From positions 2,666,001 to 2,730,000 of the forward strand of contig JAILWY010000011.1 in NCBI GenBank assembly GCA_022113835.1: DNA of 64,000 nucleotides, in the 5' to 3' direction. This DNA comes from Atopsyche davidsoni. Lineage: Eukaryota > Arthropoda > Insecta > Trichoptera > Hydrobiosidae. Numbering within the stretch: position 1 is the first letter of the stretch; each line of letters opens with the position of its first letter. Made by a program: the position numbers and the translations under genes. A model generated the notes under the pieces. It was not told where the DNA came from. It made no database searches and saw nothing but the letters and a program-made list of their open reading frames with translations. This document shows, piece by piece, positions 1 to 12,500 of the stretch.

Positions 1-366
1 AAGATAATAGCACTTGCTAACTACCAACTGGGCTACTATTCGCATTATACACCCACACCATAAAATTAAGTATAATGAGAGACCTTCTCTAGCTAGACTC
101 ACTACTAGAAGCGAAAACGTATAGAGATTTATAAAAATATAACCAGGCACTTAAATAACCGCTAGTAATTTTTTTCCATGTTTTATTTTTAACAGTAGAT
201 ATGAATAAGCTAATGACTGGGAGACTTTGATTATTTTGATGGAAAGCATTGTCAATTTTCAAGAGGTTTACTAAAAACGATGACCATTAATAATACGTAA
301 TAATTTTTAAGGTAATCGACTAGTATTATACATTTTAATATTTAAAATTGCATTTTAACACAGTGG
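1..366. other. AT-rich sequence, nothing recognised
   Basis: No ORF of interest, no repeat partner noticed within the window. Confidence 0.6.
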
Positions 367-525
367 TGTGAGGTTTTTTTAAAGGATTAGTAATGAAGTG
401 GAGGACTTGGAATTGTTTTGGAGGGATATGTTCTGGAAGTACCTTAAAGAGATGGAGGTGTCCTGCTATAATGAATATCAGATCTAAATGCCAGAGCTTT
501 GTATGGAAAGGATTGTATTCAAAGG
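367..525 (-). repeat. Dispersed family B, copy (reverse)
   Basis: Reverse strand contains atcctttccatacaaagctc, tggcatttagatctgatatt and catatccctccaaaacaatt, as in the copies at 12.4, 15.5, 55.2 and 57.2 kb. It abuts family A copy 1. Confidence 0.7.
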
Positions 526-527
526 AT

Positions 528-905
528 AGTCCTAAACATTTAAAAGTCTTTTTTTTCAATTGGAATTAAAATATTAGGTATAAACCATGTGCGTCTTATA
601 AATTTAAAAATAAAAAAAAATAAAATCTTTAACCAACTTTGGTTTTGAAAAGTCGTCATTTTATCAAATTTTTCAACATCTTCAAAATTTTATTTTACAA
701 TGAAAATGGACGTTAATTATATAATAAAAAATATGTGGATATAATTAATAGTTTTTTTGATACTCTGTAAAAAAATCAACTTTTGACATAGAAAAATAAA
801 GTGACAATTAAATTAATTAAATGACACGATTCGCCAGGTAAATCGTTCCTTTTTTTTGGGGCAGACGGGGGATGGACACCAAGCAAGGTTAGGTAGCAAG
901 ACCCT
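528..905 (+). repeat. AT-rich family A, copy 1 (5' truncated)
   Basis: Begins at the internal block cctaaacatttaaaagtctt and runs through ccatgtgcgtcttataaatt and tgacaattaaattaattaaa to the gacacgattcgccaggtaaa end and the ggcagacgggggatggacac tail shared with copy 6. Confidence 0.9.
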
Positions 906-1288
906 CAAAAGAACAATAGTCGATATTGAAACGTTAATGTGTTGCATGTCTGTTAAGTGTTTGTATTATATATATTTTTTATTTTTCCTAGTATTGCGTC
1001 AAGCTCGAGCAGGATGCAAATGAACGCGGTCGGACGCGCGCCTCCCGACATTTCAATTGGCCGATCGCGGCTTGTTTAAATTTCAAATGCGAAAGGGAAA
1101 ATAAAAATATTAAAACGACACACCGCCGCGGTGCCTCTCCCTCTCTCCCACAGCAAGGCTCGGCATCTGTCTCCCTCGAGCCCGCGGTTGAGTGACCGAG
1201 GGGCCCCGTGGCCAGCTGCAGACTGCACGCCCTGCTGACCGTTGGATCTTAAGCTCAAGGCTGCAATAGACATTTTTATTTTATATTA
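906..1288. other. GC-rich island, function unknown
   Basis: 1000-1270 is strikingly GC-rich for the region (for example gcggtcggacgcgcgcctcc) and contains an inverted CCAAT box (attgg). The minus strand is open for 65 codons, but the protein is not recognisable. It could be a promoter or an unidentified repeat. Confidence 0.35.
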
Positions 1289-1960
1289 CATCAAAAAAAA
1301 TAACACACCTTTGATAAAAATAAGAAACCCTATTTGAAACGAATTTTTTTAAATTTTATTTTCTGGCTTGGCATCAGCCGCGCCCGAGGCTTTTTCTTGC
1401 ACTGTGTCGTGTCAGAAATGCTTAGTTCTTTGGTTCAATGTATCTATAATTTTTTTTAAAAATAATTTGGCCTCATTCAACATAGCCTCAAATATTTAAC
1501 ATAGCCTCAAATTACAAAAAAAAATAACACACCTTTGATAAAAATAAGAAACCCTATTTGAAACGAATTTTTTTAAATTTTATTTTCTGGCTTGGCATCA
1601 GCCGCGCCCGAGGCTTTTTCGTGCCCTATGTCGTGTCAGAAATGCTTAGTTCTTTGGTTGAATGTTTCAATAAATTTTTTTAAAAATAATTTAGCCTCAT
1701 TCATTGCACACATTTTTATTTTCTGGCTTGGCAACAGCTGCGCCCGAGGCTTTTTCTTGCGCTATGTCGTGTCAGAAACGCTTGGGTTTTTGATTCATAG
1801 ATGAAAACGACATTTTTTACAAAATAACACAGCCTCGTTAAAAACAAGAAATGCATTTTTGTACGGATCTGTTCATTCTTACACGTTGTTATTTACTGGC
1901 TGAGAATCAGCCACGCCCGAGGCTTTTTCTTGTACTGTGCTCTGTAAGAAACGCACTTCT
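1289..1960 (+). repeat. Irregular tandem repeat with GC-rich core, 4 copies
   Basis: The core gcttggcatcagccgcgccc with gaggctttttcttg recurs with cgcccgaggc near 1381, 1605, 1741 and 1914. The first two units share a long AT-rich lead (aataacacacctttgataaa), period ~224. A single distant copy is at 22612-22665. The core can form a small hairpin (ggct...agcc). Confidence 0.85.
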
Positions 1961-4349
1961 GCTATATTTGCCCAGCAAGGGGCGGCAACTTGTTTGACTC
2001 CATTGACATTTATTGCCATAAAAAAACAAGCATAAGACGATTAAAATCACTTTTCTTGCAGGCTTTTTTGTAAATATCAAGATAATATTTAAAAAATACA
2101 CAATATTTTATCGAATAAGCAAGATATTTGATATTCTCTTCCCATAGTCCCTTTAAATTCCTTATATTTATAATGTCTACTTTATCAGTGGGAGACATTC
2201 AGGAAGTTGATGCATTTAATAATAATTTGCACTGTCTCTTCTTTGATACCTGTTTTATAAAAAAATCTGCGCTAAAAATGTATTATTTATATTTAATCTA
2301 TGAAGCTTTTTATAAATTAAAGAAAAAAGTGCTTTAACGGAAATCTAACCGATATTAAACACAATTAAGTTTTTTTTTTTTTCTATTTATAGTCTTGCAT
2401 CACTTCAGTCACACTTGAGTGCTTTAATAAACAAAGAATTTAAAAAAATATATGTGAATCCTTTCAAAACAAGTTTCATAAACACATTTTCGAAATGTCT
2501 CGAGTTGCCTGTGCGGGTGCTTAGAGGAGATTTATTAAATATTCAAAACACGATAAAAATGTACACGTTATTGAATATCCTCTGTCGGTTCGAAGCGCCG
2601 AGAAACGCCGTTGACGATAATTCGTGGTTTATCTGCCCTGATGATGGAGCCGGCACATCAATTAGAAACTCCCCGCGGCGTCCAGGACATTCCTGGAAAC
2701 GAGTCCAGCTTCAGCCGAGAGCAGCCAACTTCCCACAATGGCCCCTAAATCATGGCGATGCGTCTGGGTGACCATGCTTTTGAATATTTACACCTCATGA
2801 AAATACACCTTTAACCTTACCTGTGTATGAAATAAATTATGTAACAACGTTATTTTTTAAATTATTTTTTACGAGATGCAGTTAGAGTTTTAACGTTTTT
2901 TTTTTAATTATTTTTTTTACTATATGCAGCTAGAATTATATATTACCATATAAAAGACTCGATATATTATATAAAATTATATCCCATAGCCACGTACGAA
3001 ATCACAGCAACCCATCGTTGTATCGGTGAATCGATTTTTCTATAGTTTGTATTATATACTGCTATGTATTTTATATTTTATATATAAACGTTGAGGATGT
3101 TTAATTGAATGAGACTCATCTCAATTTAGTGGTTGATTAGAGAAGTCATTTATGAATTCATCAGAACCGCATCTGTCGAGTTAATGCACTCGCATAGTTT
3201 ACAATGCAACCAATTACTGAATAATTAGCCGTCTCCGCTGCACACAGTCCTGACTATCGTATTGTAAAAAACGTATTAAATAATATAAATATTTGGCATT
3301 TTATATATTTAAAAAAATATATTTAAAAAAAAATGCATTCATGACTCATTCTGAGGTGCATTTTCGCTTTGGTACTCTCACGCGAGCAAACCTCTCCGAA
3401 CACCCCAAAAAGCTCAAAGATCATTATTTTACGATGATATTTTTTCCAACGATAATTTTTTTTTCTACAATAACTATTAATTTTAAAAAAAAAAACATAG
3501 CACTCTCTTTTTATTGCAAAATTATTTTTTTCGCTTTTCTCCTAGCCACTCAGCTATTCATATACGCATTAAGATTAATAATATAAAAATTAAATTTATT
3601 GGAAATGAATTGTAGGATAATTTTTTTTTTTTTATTTATATGCAATTATATATATTTTTTTAAATCATTTATGAACTATTTTTAAGCTCACTGTAACGTC
3701 GGTAAGTGACTCGATCATTCTGTTTGAACATGTCAACGTTTTATGTTAACGAAACGTTGATAACACCAAACGTTTTAAAAACGAGAAAGCCGCTATCGTA
3801 TCTGATATTATTTAAAAAAAAAATTAAAATTGATGAATTTCCGTTTTAAAAAAATGCCCCGTTGGAAATTCTCACCCTTTCCGCTCAGGCGCCCCCGCCC
3901 AAGGAGAATATTAATTTCGAGGGAGAGATTTCAGTTTTCAGTTCTCATTTTTCTCAGTGTGACCGCTCTCGATGGTTCGGATTTACATTTAAATTGCCAC
4001 CCGCCTGTCGATCGAAATAATAATAAAAAAAAAAAGAAGAAAACGAGGCGAAATCACTTCCGGAGACAAAACACCCCCCCCCCTCCCTCCTCCCCTCTAC
4101 CCCCCACCTGTCGAAAAGAGTTACTTTTTAAGAATAATTTGACAAATACGCGATTGTATTTGTGTGTTGAAATATTTTTTATAAAAATATAATTTTTTTA
4201 ATTAGCCGTGAAGGGTAGTCGATATCAACCCTTGGTAAATTCAGATTTTATTATATTGCTAATCACAAATCGTGTTGAATCACATCTGAATCATAGTACT
4301 GCCGATAAAATAAATATATATATATATATATTTTTTTTTTTGTATTTTC
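1961..4349. other. AT-rich sequence, no supported gene
   Basis: The 118-codon ORF at 2415-2771 ends in a GC-richer half but resembles nothing known and lacks splice or promoter context. Homopolymer and (TA)n runs are common. Confidence 0.5.
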
Positions 4350-4730
4350 GTGCTTCTGATCTCCACCCACTGGCTCAAATTCTGCATCCACGTAAACTTC
4401 CTCCTTTCAATGCCTCTTTTTTCTTCGATTTTCCATTGACAATCAGCTGCTGGATGCTATATTTACTGTTACGAAAAAGACTCTCTCATTTGTGACGCGG
4501 TCAACCCATGGTTTTTTTTAAGGATTCTACCATTTCTGCCGCCTCTATGCTTTGCATTGTAGCTGTCTTGAGAGTCCAAGCTTCGACTCCACAAAGAAAA
4601 ACTGAGACGACATAACACTTGGTGAATATCCAGCGAGATTTCAGTGACTTACACTATAAAACGTACTGCGTGCTGTCTCAATTCTCACCTTGATTTCCTG
4701 GTCAGAATCCCAGTTCTCGTTTAAACAGCT
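4350..4730 (-). pseudogene. Non-LTR retrotransposon (LINE) 3' coding remnant
   Basis: On the minus strand: SLKSRWIFTKCYVVSVFLC, GVEAWTLKTATMQSIEAAEM, a stop, then IEEKRGIERRKFTWMQNLSQW. This is the C-terminal region after the reverse transcriptase of many arthropod LINEs (LYGAEAWTL...GRRRxxWLxNLRxW). It is interrupted by stops and shifts. Clade not determined. Confidence 0.8.
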
Positions 4731-5094
4731 GTGACATATCGTGCCTTCAAAATTATATTTAGGCTCCAGGTGACGTCATATCCAGGGGTGCAGTTGCTTG
4801 TTTATTTGGCCAGGGGTAAAAAGAGTTTCGGGTCGCCTGACTGGCCGCCGTCCCTCACCTGCGACGACAAAGTCCCTCCAGGGCAGAACTGGAGCCAGCA
4901 CACGAACAACTACAGGTGACCATTAATTTAATAAAAACATGGTGATGTCAGTAAGTAGTACTCCCTATGCATTTTATGCCTGCTTAACTATGTAAAAAAA
5001 ATAGAAAGTCAAAGTCAAAAAGAATGAGAAGCCTGTTTATCATTTGATCGCAATTTCGTTTACAATGCAAATGGCCTTGGACACTTGGTATTTA
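4731..5094. other. Unassigned spacer
   Basis: 4780-4920 is GC-richer and contains a CRE-like gtgacgtcat; no gene recognised. Confidence 0.4.
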
Positions 5095-5652
5095 GGGTCT
5101 AGGTCCCATAATCAAGATTTTTTTGATCATTTTCTAGTCCGTTTTGCGAAAAATTGAATGCACAAAAAAATTTAAATGCAAAAACTTTGATACATCCCTT
5201 TTTTCGAACAGAATATATTTTTATTTCTTAGAAATTTACTATTAATATGATAAATATGTGCTTATCCGATTGAAGTGTAGGAATTTGGAGATTCGTCATG
5301 TCTCTTTTCCAAGAGTCCTAAACATTAAAAAAAAGTCTTTTTTTTAATTGGAATTAAAAGATTAAATATAAAACATGTGCGTCTTATTAATTTAAAAATT
5401 AAAAAAAAAAAATCTTTAATAAACTTTTGTTTTTAAAAGTCGTCATTTTATCCAATTTTTCAACATCTTCAAGATTTTATTTTACCCTGAAAATGGACGT
5501 TAATTAAATTATAAAAAATATGTGAATATAATTTATAGTTTTTTTGATATTCTGTAAAAAAAATAATTTTCGATATAGAAAAATAAAGTGACAATTAAAT
5601 TAATTAAATGACACGATTTCGCCAGGTAATCAAAAGGCTGGAAGCAACTGCC
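5095..5652 (+). repeat. AT-rich family A, copy 2
   Basis: From gggtctaggtcccataatca to aagcaactgcc, followed by TTAA (5653-5656); the left flank is TTTA rather than TTAA. All internal family blocks are present. Confidence 0.9.
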
Positions 5653-6732
5653 TTAACAAATAAACAATCAAATAGATATACTATACTATATATGTTCAAA
5701 GATTGTTTTATTTTATTGTTACATAAAAAAAAACTTACCCAGCTACTAGCAAACATGTTCATTCCTTGTCGGTTATAATAATTTTTATCCGTGTCCGAGC
5801 ATCTTTATGTTCAGGATCTTTATGTCGGTATCTTGTACACGCTCCGTTGTTTTGTATGGGAGATACTTTTTCGCTGGCGCCTGTACTCGCGGTGCCCGAG
5901 GCGACACTGGGTGTGTTTAAATAGGAAAAATTATAGCCTCTGCATCGGATAAAACAAGGCGGAGAAATATCAAAGTAGAATTGACTCACTGCAGCTCATA
6001 AATCCGGCCATTCGTGTGACAACTGGTACAAGTGCCGACTCGGCAAGTTAACTGGCCGAATGTGTTTATGAATTAACTCAACTGTAATACCGTATACTTT
6101 TTTTCGTGAATAATTTTCTATTTTATTAGGTATACTATAAAGCATACCCAAGAGATATAACATTGAAAATCGCTGGAGACAACCTAACCAGATGTTATGT
6201 TGCTTCGTTTCTTTTTATAGAGTTGAGGTCTAGATACTAACGATGCGATTAAAAAGTGGCTTTTTATGAGAAAAATTAAAATTATTGTCCAAGGAAAAGC
6301 CATGGAATAAATTGCGCCATCAACTGAGTGATGTCAAGAGTTCAGCCAAATTATTGTAGTAAGACTAGCTCAGAAGCTTATCGTGTGGGTGTAGTGATAT
6401 TTATAAATAAATATGAATATATGTTTGTTAATTTGAATTCGTGGTGTATCCATTCATTAAAGAATTAAACCTGGAGTATTTAACCCTTTGACCTCAGCCA
6501 GGTGGGTGCTCGGAACCCCTTGACGTTTGGGGGCTTTGTGGACTCCTTTCAGTGGATTTACTAGGGGAGATAACCCTCGCTGACCGCGGCAGTTCCGCTA
6601 TCGCCGGGTTACAGATAAACCAATACTTTATTGCATGAAGATTTTCCCAGTTAAATTAAAGCTTTTCAACGTAAAGCAAAGATTTCCGATGCGACCACAT
6701 TAAAAAAATTATATACTTCGTTACCAAATGCT
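5653..6732. other. Unassigned spacer
   Basis: No supported gene. GC-richer patches are at 5780-5900 and 6480-6610. Confidence 0.5.
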
Positions 6733-7418
6733 ACCAAACTGAAACAAGTTTAAGCATATTTATTTGGGATTTACTTGTAAGGCAAGGTTTGATCCAAAAG
6801 CGTCTTCATACAATGATATTTTTAAATGATGATATACCCATAAAACGACAGATATATAGATCGATATTTTACGTTGGTAAGGTATGGACTTCGTTCTATT
6901 TTACCAAACTGAAACAGGTGTAAGCATATTTCTATTTATTTGGGATTACTTGTAAGGCAAGGTTTGATCCAAAAGCGTCAAAAATCGTCTTCATACAATG
7001 ATATTTTTGAATGATGATATATCCATAAAACGACAGAGATGTAGATCGATATTTTAAGTACGCAAGGTATGGACTTCGTTCTATGTTACCAAACTGAAAC
7101 AGGTGTAAGCATATTTATATTTATTTGGGATTTACTTGTAAGGCAAGGTTTGGTCCAAAAGCGTCTTGATACAATGATTTTTTTTTAAATGATATATCCA
7201 TAAAACGACAGAGATGTAGATCGATATTTTACGTTGGTAAGGTATGGACTTCGTTCTATGTTACCAAACTGAAACAGGTGTAGCATATTTCTATTTATTT
7301 GGGATTTACTTGTAAGGCAAGGTTTGATCCAAAAGCGTCATGATACAATAATTTTTTTAAATGATGGTATACCCACAAAACGACAGAGATGTAGATCGAT
7401 ATTTTAAGTAGATAAGCT
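6733..7418 (+). repeat. Tandem repeat, ~175-bp units, 4 copies
   Basis: Units start at accaaactgaaaca at 6733, 6903, 7088 and 7263 (periods 170, 185, 175). Shared blocks: ttacttgtaaggcaaggttt, gatccaaaagcgtc, ataaaacgacagagatgtag, ggtatggacttcgttctat. Differences are small indels and substitutions. Monomer length fits satellite DNA. Confidence 0.95.
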
Positions 7419-7784
7419 ATGGTTGGAGTGTATGAAAACATATGCAAATTTCATGACCTAGTAAATAACCGAATCTGCCCAGTGGCCGGGATTCACGGGG
7501 CGGTGTTGCCAGATTCCGCGGAGATATATGCTCGCAATATGGCGGAGGCGGCCACCATTGCCGGGGCATGGCCGACGCTTCGTGCATCCTGCGGTATAAT
7601 TTACTGCCATAAATAAGACGGGGAAGACGCGACTGCATGGCTTATTGATAATAACTCATGGCGCGGAGACGTCGATGCAATAATAAATGACAAATAAATC
7701 GCAGGCATTCTGAACACACCACGCTGCATACAGGATGGCTCAGAAATCATATCACTGTATATTTATATAGTCTTACTTCTTTTG
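7419..7784. other. GC-richer sequence, open on both strands, no gene supported
   Basis: 7470-7640 has overlapping ORFs of 65 and 73 codons on opposite strands. Neither product is recognisable. Confidence 0.4.
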
Positions 7785-8075
7785 GTGAGCATTTCATCAA
7801 ACATATCTCTATCCTGGTCCAGTGTCACTAATTCGGACGCACTTCCGTTCTACAGCCACTGGCGCAGATTCCGCATCCACGTAAACTTCCGCTTTTCAAT
7901 GCCTTATTTTTTCATCGATTTTTCCATGGACAATCAGCTGTTGGATACGACATAACACTTGGTGAATCTCCAGAGAGATTTCAGTGTTATATATCTTGAG
8001 CATAGTACTTGCCTAAAACTATTCAACGCACTGCTTGCTGTCTCAATTCTCACTTTAATTTCACGGTCAGGATCT
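7785..8075 (-). pseudogene. LINE 3' coding remnant
   Basis: Same family as 4350-4730. The minus strand keeps the ETASSALNSF-like lead and the SLEIHQVLCRI... part, then jumps by deletion to the QLIVHGKIDEKIRH part and the GRRRISWL-equivalent. The internal deletion lies at ttggat/acgacat near 7947. Confidence 0.7.
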
Positions 8076-11004
8076 CAAATATATGCATAAAAATAAATAT
8101 ATGTATATATTTTTTTGTTTTATATATAATGCTACAGTTCAAAGACTTTTGTATATCGGGTGCAATGTACCGCACAGGATGTTCGCAGCATTCTGTGCTG
8201 TCACACTAAATCATACAAAGGAGGTTCCCCGCTTCGGCACAATTTTATATGTTCCGCACAATGTAGCGAACAATTCAATCAAATATTTCAAAGCGAAATC
8301 GCATAGCAGGTGACTCTGTCGATCATGGCGAGGACATGGCACGATCCATGGATAATTTTATTACTATTCGGCTACATCTATTAAATTTTATCCTAATTGT
8401 GACAATCGTCGTCCGAAATTATTCACTCGCCATTTCGATACAATGCTCGAGGCGTCGACTTGCAAAGCTCGCTCTTGAAGTTTTACTCATTTTTTTATTT
8501 CTTTATAAAGTGTATTTTTTTTTTCAATAACGTTTGTAGTCATTTGGTTTTATAAGTTTAAGTCTAAGTTTTATTCTAACCCAACCCAAGATGACTTATT
8601 CACTTAATTCGATATATTTATAGCTTAAACTCAAGAATCTCAATCAAGCGTGTTTTTCAACATGAAGAATCGTTTCACAATATTGTGAAATGAACTTCAA
8701 AGCATACATAGTTTTTTGTTAAAAAATAGTTTCCAATATTGTAAGTACTATAATTATTATTTATGATACTCAAATATAAAGATTGTAAATAATTAACTCG
8801 TACACACAGTTTCATACAAATCATCAAAAAATATTTTTAAAATTGAATAGCTGGTTTTGCAACTTTACAAATTATTTTAAAAATTCTGTGAAATAAACGC
8901 GAAAAATGTGAACACATTATTATTGTTACCAGGAAAATCTTCTAGAATATTTCAGTACAAATTTGTCTTTTGACTAATGAGCACGTGTTTGAAGTGTGTT
9001 TTGTGAATTGGAAATATCAGATATTTGGTAATGTATTAGTGTTTTATACATATTTTTTTATATATATAATTAGAGAATTGTGCCTATGTGATAATTTTAT
9101 GACGTTTATGAAATTTTAAAATAAATTGTTATAGCTTAATATTTACTCCACAAGCGCGAGGCATACATTGTTTAAATATTTAGTATTACTGTTTGAATCA
9201 ATATTTAGTGGATACTCAAATATTTGTGTATATTAAGCTGCTAAAGATAATGTTTATTTATGGCAGATTTATAAAAATAATCTTTGTTTCTAGTGAATTC
9301 AATCTTGGGACCAATCGGGATTCAATCAGTGTATAGTGTAAAATAGCAGAAGAATAATTAACCTAACCAAGTATACAAGACAGACATGAAAACCACGAAT
9401 TAACAAGGTAAGATAAACCATTTTATTTATTAGATTTATGATTCGTTCTTTTTGAAATGGTTTTATTGCATACATATAAGCCTTGGAAGTATTTGTTATT
9501 CGATGGTTTTGAGGTTTATTGTGTGTTAAGCTGCTCGGTGTTTTCTGTATTCCTAAGCTTTAGTCCCGGTGCTGAGATTATTTTCAGGGATTTTTTTTAA
9601 GTCAGGGAAATCTCATCTCAAGGTCCCAGAAACGTCGGAAGACAGGAACCATCAACCAGCTTATCACTCAAGAAACTACCAAAGCATGTTTTGAGGCAAA
9701 GACACATTTTTACTTTAAAATACTTGCAATAGAATTTACTGTGGTCATTATTGTTACACAGTCCCTCGCGTCACTAAAGTATATATTAGTTATACAATTG
9801 GTAACACATATTAAAATAGCATTTGTAAATATCACATTTTTATACAAAACGGTACTTAAATCTGGTGATAAAGCCATTTTTCATTGTTATCAGATCATTA
9901 TCAAATTATTACCTGCGTCTCAAAATATCACGTTCTTTAATACAAGTTGCTTTGGGTATATAATTTTAGAGAGCAATAAGCAAAGGAGGTAACATTTAAT
10001 CATCAAATTTACACATAAAAAAACAATAAGGAGTAATGATTACTTTGTAAGAACTTTTTCCCTGTTTTCAGCCACCTTCAATTTTTTTCGTTATTAAGTT
10101 CGTGAACAGATGGGTAAAAATAAATTGTATTATTATTTAAATAAGTGAATACCGTAACTCGCTTTTTTTTGTATTGCTTACTAAACCACCCTTAAATTTT
10201 CTCCCTTCTACAATTGGTTTACGCCAAAACGGCAGAGTACAGATTAGTTAGCGAGAACTTTTGCCCTGTTTTCCCGAGCCTGTGAAATATTTTCAGGTGG
10301 ATAAATGAGGAGTGTCGCCTCGTGTCAAAGGAAAACTTCAGCCAACTTGTGTGTTATGTGTATAATTATGCTAATTTGCGGTTTTTAGTCAAAGGTAATG
10401 AGACACTCGAGATTTCGAAACTTACAAAAGAAACACAAGAGACAAACATCAACTCCCGAATAAATATAACATATCAAAGCAGCTTATTAAATATTGATAA
10501 TTGTTCGTACAATACTTCGTACAGTACAAATTTTTTTAAGCACCTATACGCGTTGTAAGATAACTGACAACCGACTATCAAAATGCTATATTTTTTGTAT
10601 AAAAAAATGTCTCTAAACACGATGTAACTTATCAGTTGTGCTGTACGTGTCCAGTGGGCTTAAGTGCAATACTTGTGTACGCGTGCTTTTATTCTAGATC
10701 AATGTTATTGCTAATAGGCTTTCGAAGGCTGTTGGAAATATTTCCAGTCTCATATCCGGTGACAAATCTGCGTGTTCAGTCATTATTGCTTCACCAGCGA
10801 AACTTCCAGCCCACCGCACAGCCCAATCGGCAAACCCAATTTAAATACAGCCGCGTGTAGGGGAGAGGAGGAATAAAAGAGACACATTCAATTACGAAAA
10901 CGATCAATTTTCTATTTTTTTTTTTAGATAATCAATACATTTATTAGATTTTTGCTATACTTCAACAAGTGATCCAGTGAATGTTGAGTCACTGTATATA
11001 TTTA
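8076..11004. other. Very AT-rich sequence without a recognised gene
   Basis: Only short chance ORFs. Some GC at 10630-10860 with an ORF of 74 codons of no recognisable family. Confidence 0.5.
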
Positions 11005-11280
11005 TGATTAATATGATTAAGTACATTTTTTCACACATTAAATCACAATTATTAAAGAAAACTCTCATAAAAATATAACCGTGACATGTGCGGGATTCGA
11101 AACTATAACAAAAAGTTGCCAAGTTGAAGTGGTTTGTTAGCATAATGGATAATGCACCGGCCATGTAAGCTTTGGGGATGTTGGTTTCGAATCCCGCACA
11201 AGTCACGGTTATATTTTTCTGAATGTTTTCTTTAATCATTTTCAATGTGTGAATAAATGTACTTAATCATATCAATCACA
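11005..11280 (+). repeat. tRNA-Thr-like foldback SINE, copy 1
   Basis: Arms of ~97 bp (11005-11103 and 11183-11280) are inverted repeats of each other: the left arm ends cgggattcgaaac and the right starts ggtttcgaatcccg. Between and across them lies a tRNA-like core: ttagcataatggataatgca, loop catgtaa, B-box ggtttcgaatcc. Because the arms include the B-box, this copy has a B-box facing each way. Confidence 0.85.
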
Positions 11281-12211
11281 AATAAAGCCTGTATAGGTAA
11301 AATCGCACTTACTGTGACGGTCTTTAATCAAAAATATATATACTTATATATATATATTAATTAACCCATTGTATATAACGATTCAAATCAAATAATTTAT
11401 AATAATACAGGTTTAAACCAACGCCTTCGTGGTATCATGTTATAAAGCTATATAGTAATGTATCCCTGAAATTAAATTTTGAATTATGCTATTTTATACA
11501 TTGTGTGTTTTTATAAAATTTTAGATATTAAATTACTGAAATTTATAACTAAATGGCTTGGCATTCGCGATATATTTTTTACATAAGAATAAGTCAATAT
11601 GTTAGCCATAGGCGAATATTAATTTATATTTTTTTTATTAAGATAACAATATTTGGTGTGGGTAATGGGTAAAATGGTTTATTTATCAGACTGCGATATC
11701 TGTATTTTTATAATAATAATAAATTATAGTTTTATAATGTTATAGAGGATCTGCCGCGGTACACAAAACAATATATATTTTAAGGTATAAAATATATAAA
11801 TATTGCAGGTTTTGTCTATTGGTCTTTGAACCCTACTCTCCCCTATACAGTTTCATTGTTTATTTTAAATTCATTGTATTCTGCATCAAATAAACTACGT
11901 TCATTTGTGTAAACACAATCGCGTGATAAATACTAGTAAAAAAAACATTTAATATTTGTAAACGAATGTTTAGTAAATAATCTATTTTTCTTAAAAACTA
12001 TCGGTGTTTGTTATAAAATTCAATACACTTTGTGTATGTTGTGTTGGCTTCTAGCGAGCAATCCGTCGGTGTATGAATTATAGCATGGAGAATTATTGAT
12101 TTAGTGTATTTAAATATTTAAAAAAAATATTTATAATAATAATATATATATATACCGAAACGTTTTAGTAAAGCAATTCAGTCTAGACTAGAATCGATGT
12201 CTCTTTTATTA
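11281..12211. other. AT-rich sequence, nothing recognised
   Basis: No ORF or repeat of note. Confidence 0.5.
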
Positions 12212-12300
12212 AGTGCCTCTCCTCAGAGGAGGTTGGCGACTATTTCATTGAGCATATTTTCATGCTGAGCCAGTAATCGTGGTTTTCTAAGAGAAAAACA
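12212..12300 (-). pseudogene. LINE 3' end remnant
   Basis: Minus strand reads LAQHENMLNEIVANLL then a stop, the typical C-terminus of the LINE family (A..MVANLR). The same piece is found forward at 15600-15680. Confidence 0.7.
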
Positions 12301-12387
12301 GCGTAATGGGTCCTTTTACATCGCAAAGATGTTTAGATTTTGAAAGATTTATATCGGAAAGATATGTCTACGTATTGCTATTATTAC

Positions 12388-12500
12388 ATAATCCTTTCCA
12401 TACAAAGCTCTGGCGTTTCTGCAGCAAGCTACAGAAACAATAACAGTCTCGACAAGGTACTACTCTATTACTGATCCTTTACAAACGCTCAGGGCACAGA
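12388..12500 (+). repeat. Dispersed family B fragment
   Basis: Contains taatcctttccatacaaagc, tctggcgtttctgcagcaag and ctacagaaacaataac as in the 57.2-kb copy. Confidence 0.65.

Noticed and set aside
2415..2771. 118-codon ORF
   Set aside because: The first half is AT-driven, the second half GC-rich without known motifs; no splice, promoter or homology support.
6733..7418. CRISPR-like array
   Set aside because: Units are long, contiguous and diverged with no short identical repeats or unique spacers; this is satellite-type DNA in a eukaryotic context.
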